Shown here: positions 43,319 through 51,684 of the stretch, piece by piece
Layout: every line of letters starts with the position of its first letter
Position numbering within the stretch: position 1 is the stretch's first letter
NCBI RefSeq assembly: GCF_000741785.1
Contig: NZ_JGZP01000002.1
Location: 1-64,000, forward strand
Direction of reading: 5' to 3'
DNA: 64,000 nt
Origin: Bifidobacterium stellenboschense
GTDB lineage: Bacteria; Actinomycetota; Actinomycetes; Actinomycetales; Bifidobacteriaceae
Translations under genes and position numbers: made by a program
The notes under the pieces: model-generated
The model's database searches: none
What the model saw: the letters and a program-made list of their open reading frames with translations, nothing else
What the model was told of the DNA's origin: nothing

Positions 43319-43409
43319 TCCCATGGTGCGGTGAAACTCCCATGGTGCGGTCGACGAAAACGGCTTGATTCCGCCGTTATGGAGATTGTGTGTTACCGCA
43401 CCATGGGAG
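43319..43409. repeat. Direct and inverted copies of CCCATGGTGCGGT
   Basis: TCCCATGGTGCGGT at 43319-43332 and CTCCCATGGTGCGGT at 43337-43351 are direct copies; ACCGCACCATGGGAG at 43395-43409 is inverted with 15-bp pairing. It fills the gap between the convergent GH20 and phosphatase genes and may work as a bidirectional terminator. Confidence 0.8.
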
Positions 43410-43414
43410 CGGGG

Positions 43415-43939
43415 CTACGCGTCGAGGCGCCTCGCCACCCAGTCGACGATGTAGGGGGCGACCTGTTCAATCTGGTCGATGGCGACCTCGAACTCGTGCG
43501 GACCGCCGTACCACGGATCGACCAGGTCAATCTCGCTTTCGCGGCCGGCCGGCGGCTTCGGCAGATTCGGGTCGAAGCTGCGGTACATGTGCACCTCGGC
43601 GCGCTTCGCCGGCGGCAGCATGCGCAACAATGCGCGCATGTGCGAGGCGGTCATCGGCAGGAACAGGTCGGTGCGGTTGATCTCGTCGCGGCTGATTCGG
43701 TGCGCGAAATGGTCGCGCGGGATCTCGTCGCCATAGCCGCGCTCGCGCAGCACGTGCACGGCGCGCGGGTCGATCGGGTGGCTCCACTCCTCGTCGGAGA
43801 CGCCGCTGGACTCGACGTCCACGCGGTCGGACAGGCCGCGCTCGTCGAAATAGTGGCGCAGGATGATCTCGCCCATCGGCGACCGGCAGATGTTGCCGGT
43901 GCACACGGTCATGACGGTGTACTTCTTCTCGTCGGTCAT
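43415..43939 (-). CDS. Low-molecular-weight protein tyrosine phosphatase
   Basis: 174-aa cytosolic phosphatase. The N-terminal P-loop C-X5-R-S is complete (CTGNICRS, Cys13-Arg19) and the general-acid Asp lies in DLVDPWYGG. The ATG at 43939 gives the usual short lead MTDEKKYTVMTV and has AGAGAAG upstream; the open frame extends further but without a credible start. In Gram-positives such enzymes often regulate polysaccharide export, but no partner kinase is near. It follows folA by 53 bp and may be read with it. Confidence 0.9.
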   Translation of the reverse strand: MTDEKKYTVMTVCTGNICRSPMGEIILRHYFDERGLSDRVDVESSGVSDEEWSHPIDPRAVHVLRERGYGDEIPRDHFAHRISRDEINRTDLFLPMTASHMRALLRMLPPAKRAEVHMYRSFDPNLPKPPAGRESEIDLVDPWYGGPHEFEVAIDQIEQVAPYIVDWVARRLDA

Positions 43940-43992
43940 ACTTCTCTTTCGGCTAACGGATGCGGGCTGACGGGGGTTCGGGGCGCGGGGAA

Positions 43993-44658
43993 TCAGTGGG
44001 AACGCACGTACTTGATGAAGCGGTAGCGCGCGATGCCGGATTCCGGCTTCTTCGGCTTCAGCCACGGCGTGCGGTCGGCGATCTGCCAGCCGGCATGGTC
44101 GTCGTCGGCGAGCGCGGCGATGTCGGGCGCGTACGTGTCGGCGTCCACGGCCGTGTCGAGCAGGGTGACGAACACCTTGTTCGCCTGCGGCAGGGCCTCC
44201 GCGAACAGCTGCGCGCCGCCGATCACCCAGATCTCGGAACGGTCGAGGCCGTCGTCCGGAATCGCCTCCTGACGGGCCAGGTCGAGCGCGTCCTCCAGAC
44301 TGTCGACCACGGTCGCGCCGGGCGCGCGGTACTGGTGGTCATGGGAGACGACGATGTTGTCGCGGTTGGGCAGGGGCCTGTAGCGCAGGTCCAGCGATTC
44401 CCAGGTGCGACGGCCCATGATCACCGGGTGCGAGACGGTGAGTTCCTTGAAATGCTTCATATCCTCGGCGAGATGCCACGGCATGCCGCCCTCCAAGCCG
44501 ATGGCCCCCGCACGACCTTCCTTGTCGCGGGCTTCGGCCCAGATGAGGTTCACCGAGAACGTCTTGGGGAAATCGTCGCCCCAGTCCTCGGTCTCGTCGA
44601 GCCCGGCATTCCCGGGCTCGGGTTCGTGATAGCCGCTTCGGCTACTGTCATGCTCCAT
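43993..44658 (-). CDS. folA: Dihydrofolate reductase
   Basis: Reduces dihydrofolate to tetrahydrofolate with NADPH; target of trimethoprim. The 221-aa protein has the core NLIWAEARDK, IGLEGGMPWHLAEDMKHFK, VIMGRRTWESL and IWVIGGAQLFAEAL. It is longer than the usual 160-170 aa because of an acidic N-terminal lead of about 33 residues. The ATG at 44658 follows CAAGGAGTCC. It lies 44 bp downstream of thyA, which produces its substrate. Confidence 0.95.
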   Translation of the reverse strand: MEHDSSRSGYHEPEPGNAGLDETEDWGDDFPKTFSVNLIWAEARDKEGRAGAIGLEGGMPWHLAEDMKHFKELTVSHPVIMGRRTWESLDLRYRPLPNRDNIVVSHDHQYRAPGATVVDSLEDALDLARQEAIPDDGLDRSEIWVIGGAQLFAEALPQANKVFVTLLDTAVDADTYAPDIAALADDDHAGWQIADRTPWLKPKKPESGIARYRFIKYVRSH

Positions 44659-44702
44659 TTCGGACTCCTTGAGTGGGATTGGACTGGAACAGAAGTGTAA
44701 TG

Positions 44703-45578
44703 TCAGACGGCGACGGGCGCTTTGATGGTGGGGTGGTGGCGGTAGTCGAGGATGTGGAAGTCCTCGTACTCGTAGTCGAAAATCGAGTCGGCCTTGTCGA
44801 TCGCGATCCTCGGGTACGGGTAGGGCTCGCGCGACAGCTGTTCGAGGACCTGTTCGATGTGGTTGTCGTACACGTGGCAGTCGCCGCCGGTCCACACGAA
44901 CTCGCCGGGCTTCAGGCCCGCCTGCTGCGCCATCATCAGGGTGAGCAGCGAGTAGGAGGCGATGTTGAACGGCACGCCGAGGAACATGTCGCAGCTGCGC
45001 TGGTAGAGCTGGCAGCTGAGCTTGCCGTCGGCCACGTAGAACTGGAAGAGCGCGTGGCAGGGCGGCAGTGCCATGTGCTCTACCTCGGCCGGGTTCCATG
45101 CGGAGACGATCATGCGGCGCGAATCCGGATGATGCTTGATGAGATCCATCACGTTGGCGATCTGGTCGATCGTGCGGTTCGGATCGTCCGGGGTCGGGGC
45201 CGGCCACGAACGCCACTGCACGCCGTAGACGGGGCCGAGGTCGCCGTTGGCGTCCGCCCACTCGTCCCAGATGTGCACGCCGCGTTCCTGCAGCCAGCGC
45301 ACGTTCGAGGAGCCCTTGAGGAACCACAGCAGCTCGTAGGCAAGGCCCTTGAAGAACACGGTCTTCGTGGTGAGCAGCGGGAACGTGCCGTCGGACAGGT
45401 CGAAGCGGATCTGCTGGCCGAACAGGGAGATCGTGCCCGTGCCGGTGCGGTCCGACTTGAGCGTACCTTCGGTGAGGATCCGGCGCACGAGATCCTCATA
45501 CGGGGTGGGCACGTCCGTCTCGGGACGGGCGGGGATGCGGGTGCGGATGTCAGCGAGTTGTTCCGGGGTCAAAGCCAT
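44703..45578 (-). CDS. thyA: Thymidylate synthase
   Basis: Makes dTMP from dUMP with methylene-tetrahydrofolate. The 291-aa protein has [18 protein letters not shown], the catalytic Cys in [30 protein letters not shown] (dUMP-binding) and the terminal IKAPVAV. The ATG at 45578 is preferred over a GTG two codons upstream; neither has a strong ribosome site. It forms an operon with folA downstream, coupling use and regeneration of the folate cofactor. Confidence 0.97.
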   Translation of the reverse strand: MALTPEQLADIRTRIPARPETDVPTPYEDLVRRILTEGTLKSDRTGTGTISLFGQQIRFDLSDGTFPLLTTKTVFFKGLAYELLWFLKGSSNVRWLQERGVHIWDEWADANGDLGPVYGVQWRSWPAPTPDDPNRTIDQIANVMDLIKHHPDSRRMIVSAWNPAEVEHMALPPCHALFQFYVADGKLSCQLYQRSCDMFLGVPFNIASYSLLTLMMAQQAGLKPGEFVWTGGDCHVYDNHIEQVLEQLSREPYPYPRIAIDKADSIFDYEYEDFHILDYRHHPTIKAPVAV

Positions 45579-45596
45579 GGGCACCAGTGTAGCGTG

Positions 45597-45628
45597 CCCC
45601 CTCAGTCAGCCGAAGCCGACTGAGGGGG
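45597..45628. repeat. Dispersed hairpin element, minimal copy
   Basis: CCCCCTCAGTC and GACTGAGGGGG pair around a GCCGAAGCC centre, immediately upstream of thyA. Confidence 0.7.
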
Positions 45629-45734
45629 TGCACTCACGGCGCATGGCGATTCGCGGCGAAATCGGCGGTTTTCGGCTAGATTGGAGATGGTCGCGACGCG
45701 ACAGGCGCGCCGCACGGATAGACGAGGAGTCATC

Positions 45735-46148
45735 ATGGCCAAGCGACTGTGGGTCGAGCGCAACAAGGACGGTTCGTGGGACGCGTTCAGCGAGGACGGC
45801 GCGCACATCAAGTTCGGCAAGGATCGTGGCCAGTTCACGCCGGGCGATCTGATGAAGATCGCGCTGGCCGGCTGCGCGGCGCTGTCCAGCCAGTTCGCGA
45901 TCGAGCATACGCTGGGCGAGGGCAAGGGCGCGAAGATCGTCGTCGGCGGCACCTATGACGCGGACAACGACGCGTACATCAACTTCGACGAGCAGGTCGT
46001 CGTGGATGCGACCGGCTCGGATCTGAGCGACGAGGACGCGGCCAAGCTCAAGGAGCGCATCACGCGTCACATCGACAAGGGCTGCACGGTCAAGCACACC
46101 TACGTGCAGGAGACCCCCGTCCGCATGGAAGTGACAATCAAGAAGTAG
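45735..46148 (+). CDS. OsmC/Ohr family protein
   Basis: 137-aa protein of the OsmC fold, whose members reduce organic hydroperoxides through two cysteines. Both are present: in LAGCAALSSQF and in DKGCTVKHTY. The general form (short, with VWVERNKDG-like lead RLWVERNKDGSW) fits an OsmC-like subgroup rather than Ohr. The ATG at 45735 follows GAGGAGT. It is monocistronic, divergent from thyA. Bifidobacteria lack catalase, so a peroxide role is plausible. Confidence 0.85.
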   Translation: MAKRLWVERNKDGSWDAFSEDGAHIKFGKDRGQFTPGDLMKIALAGCAALSSQFAIEHTLGEGKGAKIVVGGTYDADNDAYINFDEQVVVDATGSDLSDEDAAKLKERITRHIDKGCTVKHTYVQETPVRMEVTIKK

Positions 46149-46231
46149 GACGAGAGCGGCACCCGCCGGGGCCGTCAGTAGGACGGACGAAAGCGGCCTC
46201 GCCAGAGCTGTAAGTAGGACGAATGAAGCGG

Positions 46232-46487
46232 CCCCCGCTGGCGGGGGCTGTCGTGTGGAACACGACTGGGGGTGGTCAGAGGCTTTGGCTTCGACCACCC
46301 CCAGTCAGCTTCGCTGACAGCCCCCGCCAGCGGGGGCAAATCATATGACCAGACCACCAATCACCGCCAGCGGGGGCGAAATACATGCCCGACCCAGCCG
46401 AACAACATATGCCCGACCCAGCCAAACGCCGCCGGCGGGGGCGAATATATGAACGCCCCGACTGGACACCGCCAGCGGGGCAAATCA
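46232..46487. repeat. Dispersed GNA-hairpin element with degenerate half-units
   Basis: CCCCCGCTGGCGGGGG, GTCGTGT-GGA-ACACGAC, GGGGGTGG face CCACCCCCAGTC, GTCAGC-TTC-GCTGAC, CCCCCGCCAGCGGGGG (46232-46337). Three degenerate CCGCCAGCGGGG-type half-units follow to 46487, separated by short AT-rich CATATG pieces. The 394-bp gap 46149-46542 holds nothing else. Confidence 0.85.
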
Positions 46488-46542
46488 TATGGCCGGCCTA
46501 CTTGGGCCACGTATGTGGTCATGCGCGGCGCGCATGGCCTTG

Positions 46543-47571
46543 TCAGTGTTCGGGGTCGATGGTCTTTTCGATCTGCTGGACGACCTCGGGCTCGGCGGGC
46601 TCGACCGGGACCTCCTTGACGCCGCTGATGTCGTCGAGCGGCTTCGGCTTGACTTCGGCCGGCGAGCTCGGCACGGTGTCGAGACGGCTTTCGGCGGCCT
46701 CCACGTACTTGCGCGGCACGACGTAGACGGGGCCGACGGAGTGCTGCAGCAGGCCTTGGCTGGTGGAGCCGAGCAACAGGCCGGTGAAGCCGCCGCGGCC
46801 GCGGGAGCCCACGACGACGACGTCATGGTCGTAGCTGGCCTTGGTGAGCGTGTCGACGGCGGAGCCGGGCACGATGCGCTTCTGGATCTTCAGATCCGGG
46901 TACTGCTCCTCCAGCGGCTTGACGCGCGTCTCCAGATCCTCCATGTAGGAGTCGTAGACGCTCTGATCCGCGCCCTTGACCTGCGGGGCGGCGGAGATGA
47001 CGTCGAGTTCGGCGCCCCACGCGTGCGCGAAGGAGGCGGCGATGTCGAGGGCCTTCAGGCCCCACTTGGATTCGTCGGAGCCGACCGCCACCTTGGTGAT
47101 CGTATTGTTGAGGTGCATGAGGTTGCCGTCGTCGTCGGTGTAGGGCACGACGACGATCGGGCAGTACGCGTAGGCGGGCAGCGAGGAGGACGTGGTGCCG
47201 AGCAGGCGCTCCGCGAGACCGCCCTTGCCGCGGTTGCCGATGACGATGAGGTTGTAGTTGCGCGACAGTTCGACGAACACGGACGCCGGGTCGCCGGTCA
47301 CAATCAGCGTGGCCGCCTGGACGCCCTGCTCGTCGGCGATGGCCTTCGCCTTGGACAGGATCTCCTGCGCGTCGGAATGGGCCGCGTTGTCGTCGCCCAT
47401 CGCGGTGTACGTGGCGTCGAAGCTGACGGCCGCGTAGCTGGGCAGGGAGTACGCGCAGACGATCTGCAGCGTGAGTCCCGCGTGCTTGGCGTAGTTCGCC
47501 GCCCACCAGGCGGCCTTGTAACTGGCGTTCGACCCGTCAACGCCGACGAGTATGGCCTTGTCGTTAATCAT
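46543..47571 (-). CDS. Tandem universal stress protein
   Basis: 342-aa protein with two Usp domains. Each has the nucleotide-binding pattern G-x2-G-x9-G-(S/T): GNRGKGGLAERLLGTTSSS in the first and GSRGRGGFTGLLLGSTSQG in the second; the domains begin ILVGVDGSNAS and VAVGSDESKW. Such proteins bind ATP and accumulate under stress; the client is unknown. The C-terminal about 50 residues are acidic and Pro/Glu-rich. The ATG at 47571 follows AAGGAGG. Confidence 0.9.
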   Translation of the reverse strand: MINDKAILVGVDGSNASYKAAWWAANYAKHAGLTLQIVCAYSLPSYAAVSFDATYTAMGDDNAAHSDAQEILSKAKAIADEQGVQAATLIVTGDPASVFVELSRNYNLIVIGNRGKGGLAERLLGTTSSSLPAYAYCPIVVVPYTDDDGNLMHLNNTITKVAVGSDESKWGLKALDIAASFAHAWGAELDVISAAPQVKGADQSVYDSYMEDLETRVKPLEEQYPDLKIQKRIVPGSAVDTLTKASYDHDVVVVGSRGRGGFTGLLLGSTSQGLLQHSVGPVYVVPRKYVEAAESRLDTVPSSPAEVKPKPLDDISGVKEVPVEPAEPEVVQQIEKTIDPEH

Positions 47572-47712
47572 GACGACCTCCTTGAGTTATACGCGATGCC
47601 GTCATGCCGTTGGCGACATCGCCCCCTGTGCATCCCAGAATACCCCGTCGCGGACGAATATCGCGTGTCATCCGCGTGAAATAGTTCACTCGTGTCGCGC
47701 GTGTCAATCCCC

Positions 47713-47755
47713 GGAAAACGCGAAACGCGCCTCCCCTCAGGGGGAGACGCGTTCC
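47713..47755 (-). terminator. Terminator of the NlpC/P60 gene
   Basis: AACGCGCCTCCCC pairs (one G-T pair) with GGGGAGACGCGTT around TCAG; on the minus strand TTTCGCGTTTT follows. It starts about 30 bp past the stop. Confidence 0.8.
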
Positions 47756-47781
47756 GTCAAGAAATGAAGCCGAATCCGCAA

Positions 47782-48522
47782 TCAGCCGACGCGGCGGATG
47801 GAGTAGCTCTGGCCGCCGAAGGACCAGGACACCGGGTTGGTGCGGATGCCGTAGCCGTAGTTCTCGGCGTCGACCAGCATGCCGTTGCCGATGTAGATGG
47901 CGGCGTGGTTCGCGTTGGCGATGATGTCGCCCGGCTGCGCCTCGGCGAGGCTCGGGACGGCGACGCCGACGGTGGCCTGCGCGCCGGAGGTGCGGGGCAG
48001 GGAGATGCCGTTCTGGGCGAACACGTACTGGACGAAGCAGGAGCAGTCCATGTTGTACGGCGGGTTGCAGCCACCGTACTGGTAGCGGTCGTCGGCGGCG
48101 ATGGCGAGGCCGAGGGCCACGATGCCCGCCGCGTTGCCGGTGGCGGCCGGCAGGTTGGACGTGTCGAAGGACTCGCGGGTGGCGGAACGGCTGGCGGCCT
48201 GGCTCTGGGCCTGGGCTGCCGCGGCGGCGGCCTCCTGCTGGGCCTTGGCCTTGGCTTCGGCGTCCTTCTCGGCCTGCGACTTGGTCTGCGGCACGTTCAG
48301 GGACTCGATGCCGCCCCAGTTGGAGTCGGACTCCACGTCGGTGGAGGTGGACTCCTTGAGGAGGTCCTTGCGAGCGGTCGTGGTCTTCGGGAACGAACGC
48401 TCGGAGGAGACCACGGAGGAGTTCTGGTCGGCGGCGGTGGCGGCCGGCGCGACGGCGATGAACGTCGCGCAGGCGGCGACGGCCGCGGTGAATGCGATTA
48501 CGGTTTGCTTCAAATTCTTCAT
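47782..48522 (-). CDS. Secreted NlpC/P60 peptidoglycan endopeptidase
   Basis: 246-aa hydrolase expected to cut peptide stems in peptidoglycan outside the cell. A Sec-type signal peptide (residues 1-30, ending VAPAATAA) is followed by a Ser/Thr-rich region, an Ala/Gln-rich helical linker (AQQEAAAAAAQAQSQAA) and a C-terminal NlpC/P60 domain with the catalytic Cys in NMDCSCFVQYVF and His in NHAAIYIG. The usual DCSGF has Cys in place of Gly (DCSCF). The ATG at 48522 has TAAGGTT upstream. It is near a CHAP hydrolase on the same strand, suggesting a cell-wall pair. Confidence 0.88.
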   Translation of the reverse strand: MKNLKQTVIAFTAAVAACATFIAVAPAATAADQNSSVVSSERSFPKTTTARKDLLKESTSTDVESDSNWGGIESLNVPQTKSQAEKDAEAKAKAQQEAAAAAAQAQSQAASRSATRESFDTSNLPAATGNAAGIVALGLAIAADDRYQYGGCNPPYNMDCSCFVQYVFAQNGISLPRTSGAQATVGVAVPSLAEAQPGDIIANANHAAIYIGNGMLVDAENYGYGIRTNPVSWSFGGQSYSIRRVG

Positions 48523-48661
48523 CGGAACCTTACGGTAGCACCCGGGGTGGCCCCGGGATATGGATTGTCTGTGGCCTTGAGGGAAATCAAGGGCGACACG
48601 CCGGTGAATGACGGATATCTCACAATCCGCCGGAAATCGCGGATGTGAGCGGAAACACGAA

Positions 48662-49678
48662 TCAGTAGTGGATGTATTCGAAGTCGGAGACGTTCTTGTA
48701 CGTCTTCGAATAGGTCTTGCCGTTCATCACGGAACCGCACTCGGACGTGGTGACGGAGCCGTCGGCGTTGATCTTCTCGACGATGGCGACATGGCCGTAG
48801 CTGGCATCGGAGCCCTCCTGACCGGCGCGGAAGACCATGATGTCGCCCACGTGACGCGGGGTGTTGTCGACCCAGTAGCCGAGGGCGCGCGCGGAGTTGG
48901 CCCACATGTTGCCGTTGCCCATGTGCGAGCCGACCGGCAGGCCGAGCTCGTGGCGGCGCACGTACACCCACCAGGTGCACTGGCTGTACTCGTACGCGTT
49001 GCCGATGTCGCCGGTGGCGTGGTTCGGATCGAAGCCCGACGGGAGCAGCGCGGAATCCTGATCCATGAGCTTGGCGACGTTCTCGTTGTTGGCGAGGGAC
49101 TTGGACATCTGCTTGGAGTCGATCGCGGTGTCGGCGTCGCCGAGCGACCAGGAACCCTCGTTCGAGGTCTGCTGGGTCTGCACGTCCGCGTCGGACTGCT
49201 GCTGCGCGGAATCGTTCGCCACGGTGCTGGACGCGGTGTCGTCGGTGGTGCCGGTCAGCGGGGTGCGCACGTCGGAACGGGAGGCTGCGCCCTTGACGGC
49301 CTGAATCTGCGTGGTCGTCGTGGCCGCGTCGGCGGTGGTGAAGGAGATACCGTCGTCGGACGGGCTGGCGAAGGCCACCGCGGTCGCCGCGGTGCCGGCC
49401 AGAGCCGCGAGGGACGCGGATCCGACGATGAAGTTACGACGCTCGGCCGCACGGGCCGCCTCGCGGATGGCGCGGCGCGACATCGGCGCGAGTTCGTTGA
49501 GCTTGTTGGCCACCGCCTCGTCGAGACCGAGCACGGCGCCGTTGTTCCCCGCCATCTGCATGGCGATCACGTTGCCACGCGTGTGGGTGCCACGGGACCC
49601 GGAGAACAGTCCCAGAAGGCTGTTCGATCCGTTGCCCTTGGCGGTGTTTCCGGCCGCCTTGTGTGCAGCATGCCTCAT
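48662..49678 (-). CDS. CHAP-domain cell-wall hydrolase with N-terminal membrane anchor
   Basis: 338-aa protein. The first 80 residues are polar and basic; a membrane segment follows (about 84-105, SASLAALAGTAATAVAFA), then a Ser/Thr/Gln-rich spacer and a CHAP amidase/peptidase domain with the catalytic Cys in SQCTWWVYV and His in YGHVAIVEKI. It should act on peptidoglycan outside the membrane; the long polar N-tail ahead of the signal is unusual. The ATG at 49678 follows AAGGAG. It is 140 bp upstream of the NlpC/P60 gene in the same direction. Confidence 0.87.
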   Translation of the reverse strand: MRHAAHKAAGNTAKGNGSNSLLGLFSGSRGTHTRGNVIAMQMAGNNGAVLGLDEAVANKLNELAPMSRRAIREAARAAERRNFIVGSASLAALAGTAATAVAFASPSDDGISFTTADAATTTTQIQAVKGAASRSDVRTPLTGTTDDTASSTVANDSAQQQSDADVQTQQTSNEGSWSLGDADTAIDSKQMSKSLANNENVAKLMDQDSALLPSGFDPNHATGDIGNAYEYSQCTWWVYVRRHELGLPVGSHMGNGNMWANSARALGYWVDNTPRHVGDIMVFRAGQEGSDASYGHVAIVEKINADGSVTTSECGSVMNGKTYSKTYKNVSDFEYIHY

Positions 49679-49787
49679 ACAGTATCAGCTCCTTGGTGGG
49701 TTGGGAGGGCGCCTCTGCAGACGGCACCCTTCACCGTCACAATTCGCCACCCTACAACGACCCCTTCCCTCAGGCAAATCCCCTAGG

Positions 49788-49809
49788 GGTGTCGAACCGG
49801 TTCGACACC
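49788..49809. promoter_or_regulatory. 22-bp perfect palindrome between CHAP and serC
   Basis: GGTGTCGAACC joined to GGTTCGACACC forms a perfect dyad without loop, next to CCCCTAGGGG (49780-49789), in the 309-bp divergent region 49679-49987. It could be an operator for either gene. The rest of the gap is low-complexity ATGCGGCCGTCC-like repeats (49855-49885). Confidence 0.55.
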
Positions 49810-49987
49810 GACATGGCGCACTCACGACTCCATCACATTCCGTCCACCGTGCGTTCACCATGCGGCCGTCCATGCGGCCGTCCATGCAATCGTCCATGCG
49901 ACGACGCCATATCCGACATGCGGTCGCCCACGGCCGATATGTGGAGCCCCCGGCCACCCGGCCGCACGATTGGCTAGGGTGGTGCCC

Positions 49988-51130
49988 ATGGCCAATTCAG
50001 TGAACATCCCCTCCGACATGCTGCCCGAAGACGGCCGATTCGGCTCCGGGCCCAGCAAGATCCGCCCCGAACAGGTCGCCGCGCTCGACGCCGGCGCCAC
50101 CACGCTGCTGGGCACGTCCCACCGGCAGAGGCCGGTGCGCCAGCTCGTCGGCTCGATTCGCGAAGGCCTCGAATCCTTCTTCCGCGTGCCGGACGGCTAC
50201 GAGATCGCGCTCGGCAACGGCGGCGCCAGCTGCTTCTGGGAGATCGCCTGTGCCTCGCTCATCACCCGCCGCGCCGCATACGGCGCCTACGGTTCGTTCA
50301 GCGCGAAATTCGCGGCCTCCGCCGCCGCGGCCCCGTTCCTCGAGGATCCGGTCATCTATAAGGGCGAACCCGGCACGTACCGTCTGCCGGAGTTCACCGA
50401 AGACGCGGACGCCTACTGCTGGGCGCACAACGAGACCTCCACCGGCGTCGCCGCCCCGGTGCGCCGCGTCGAAGGCAGCGTCGGGCAGGGCGCGATCACG
50501 CTGGTCGACGGCACGTCGGCCGCCGGCGCGCTGCCGGTCGACGTCAGCCAGACCGACGCCTACTACTTCTCCCCGCAGAAGGCGTTCGGCTCGGACGGCG
50601 GCCTGTGGGTCGCGGTCCTCTCCCCCACCGCCGTCGAACGCGCCGCGCGCGTCGAGGCGAACGCGGGACTGCCCGGCGCGAGCCGCTGGGTGCCGCCGTT
50701 CCTGTCGCTCACGAAGGCGCTGGACAACTCGCGCAAGGACCAGACGCTCAACACGCCCGCCGTGGCCACGCTCATCATGATGGAGAACCAGGTGCGCTGG
50801 CTCAACGACAACGGCGGCATGGACTGGGCGACCGCCCGCTGCGCCAAATCCGCGTCCATCCTCTACTCGTGGGCGGAACGCTCGGAGTACGCGAAGCCGT
50901 TCGTCGCCGACGAGGGCGCGCGCTCCCACGCGGTCGTCACCATCGACCTGGATGATGCGGTCCCCGCCTCCGAGGTCGTGGCCGCGCTGCGCGAGAACGG
51001 CATCGTCGACACGTCCGGATACCGCAAGCTGGGACGCAACCAGCTGCGCGTCGGCGTGTTCCCATCGGTCGAGCCGTCGGACGTCGCCGCTCTCACCGCG
51101 TGCATCGACTACGTCGTCGAACACCTGTGA
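49988..51130 (+). CDS. serC: Phosphoserine aminotransferase, mycobacterial type
   Basis: Second step of serine synthesis: 3-phosphohydroxypyruvate to phosphoserine with glutamate, PLP-dependent. The 380-aa protein has FGSGPSKIRPEQ, TLLGTSHRQRPVR, the PLP lysine in YYFSPQKAFGSDGG and the C-terminal KLGRNQLRVGVFPSVEP. It belongs to the longer actinobacterial branch. The ATG at 49988 gives MANSVNIPSDMLP; there is no strong ribosome site, and an in-frame ATG six codons upstream is the alternative. The DUF2530 gene follows closely. Confidence 0.93.
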   Translation: MANSVNIPSDMLPEDGRFGSGPSKIRPEQVAALDAGATTLLGTSHRQRPVRQLVGSIREGLESFFRVPDGYEIALGNGGASCFWEIACASLITRRAAYGAYGSFSAKFAASAAAAPFLEDPVIYKGEPGTYRLPEFTEDADAYCWAHNETSTGVAAPVRRVEGSVGQGAITLVDGTSAAGALPVDVSQTDAYYFSPQKAFGSDGGLWVAVLSPTAVERAARVEANAGLPGASRWVPPFLSLTKALDNSRKDQTLNTPAVATLIMMENQVRWLNDNGGMDWATARCAKSASILYSWAERSEYAKPFVADEGARSHAVVTIDLDDAVPASEVVAALRENGIVDTSGYRKLGRNQLRVGVFPSVEPSDVAALTACIDYVVEHL

Positions 51131-51182
51131 CAATCCCCCTGACGCATGGCATGTGCGGCAGGCATGCGGTAAGGTGGTCGCT

Positions 51183-51443
51183 GTGAAATTGCGATTCGCC
51201 CCGATACTCGACCCCGCGGTGCGCAGGCCGGCGCCCAAACCGGTGCGCGTGGATCTGCGCACCGTGTTCCTCATCGGCACCGGCCTGTGGTGCGTGGCGC
51301 TGATCGTGTGCTTCATTCTCGACGCGCTTGGGTTCGACGTCGCCACGCCGCTGAGCATCTGCGCGGCGGGCGTCATCGTCGGCGTGCTCATGCTCATCTG
51401 GGAGCATTTCGACCGCTGGGACTACCGCCGATTGGGCCAGTAG
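51183..51443 (+). CDS. DUF2530 small membrane protein
   Basis: 86-aa protein with two membrane helices (FLIGTGLWCVALIVCFILDA and ISICAAGVIVGVLMLIWEH-like) and a polar N-tail (DPAVRRPAPKPVRVDLRT). DUF2530 proteins are found beside serC in other actinobacteria; the function is unknown. The start is GTG at 51183 with AAGGTGG upstream, 52 bp after serC. It is small and begins with a non-ATG codon, so it is easily overlooked. Confidence 0.75.
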   Translation: MKLRFAPILDPAVRRPAPKPVRVDLRTVFLIGTGLWCVALIVCFILDALGFDVATPLSICAAGVIVGVLMLIWEHFDRWDYRRLGQ

Positions 51444-51469
51444 TTCTTCCGCTCCCGCTGTAGGTTTCC

Positions 51470-51651
51470 GCTCCCGCTGGCGGGAGCTGGCTCGCGAAGC
51501 GAGACTGAGGGTGGTTTCCCGCCACGCAACGACCATCCAACCCGACCACCCCCACCCGGCTTTCGCCGGGAGCCCCCGCCAGCGGGGGCTGAATCGTGAC
51601 CGACGGGGTCGCATCCATCGGATACGCCGGGAGCCCCGCCAGCGGGGGCCG
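51470..51651. repeat. Dispersed GNA-hairpin element
   Basis: GCTCCCGCTGGCGGGAGC, CTCGC-GAA-GCGAG and GAGGGTGG face CCACCCCCACCCGGC, TTTCGCC, GGGAG and CCCCCGCCAGCGGGGG (51470-51590). A degenerate half copy, CCCCGCCAGCGGGGG, lies at about 51637-51651. Confidence 0.8.
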
Positions 51652-51684
51652 TGACGAACGTCATGCGCGATCGCATGGCCTCAT

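Noticed and set aside
49679..49987. c-di-AMP (ydaO) riboswitch ahead of the CHAP hydrolase gene
   Set aside because: Such switches often precede cell-wall hydrolases in actinobacteria, but I could not find the conserved ydaO core sequences here; only simple hairpins are visible.
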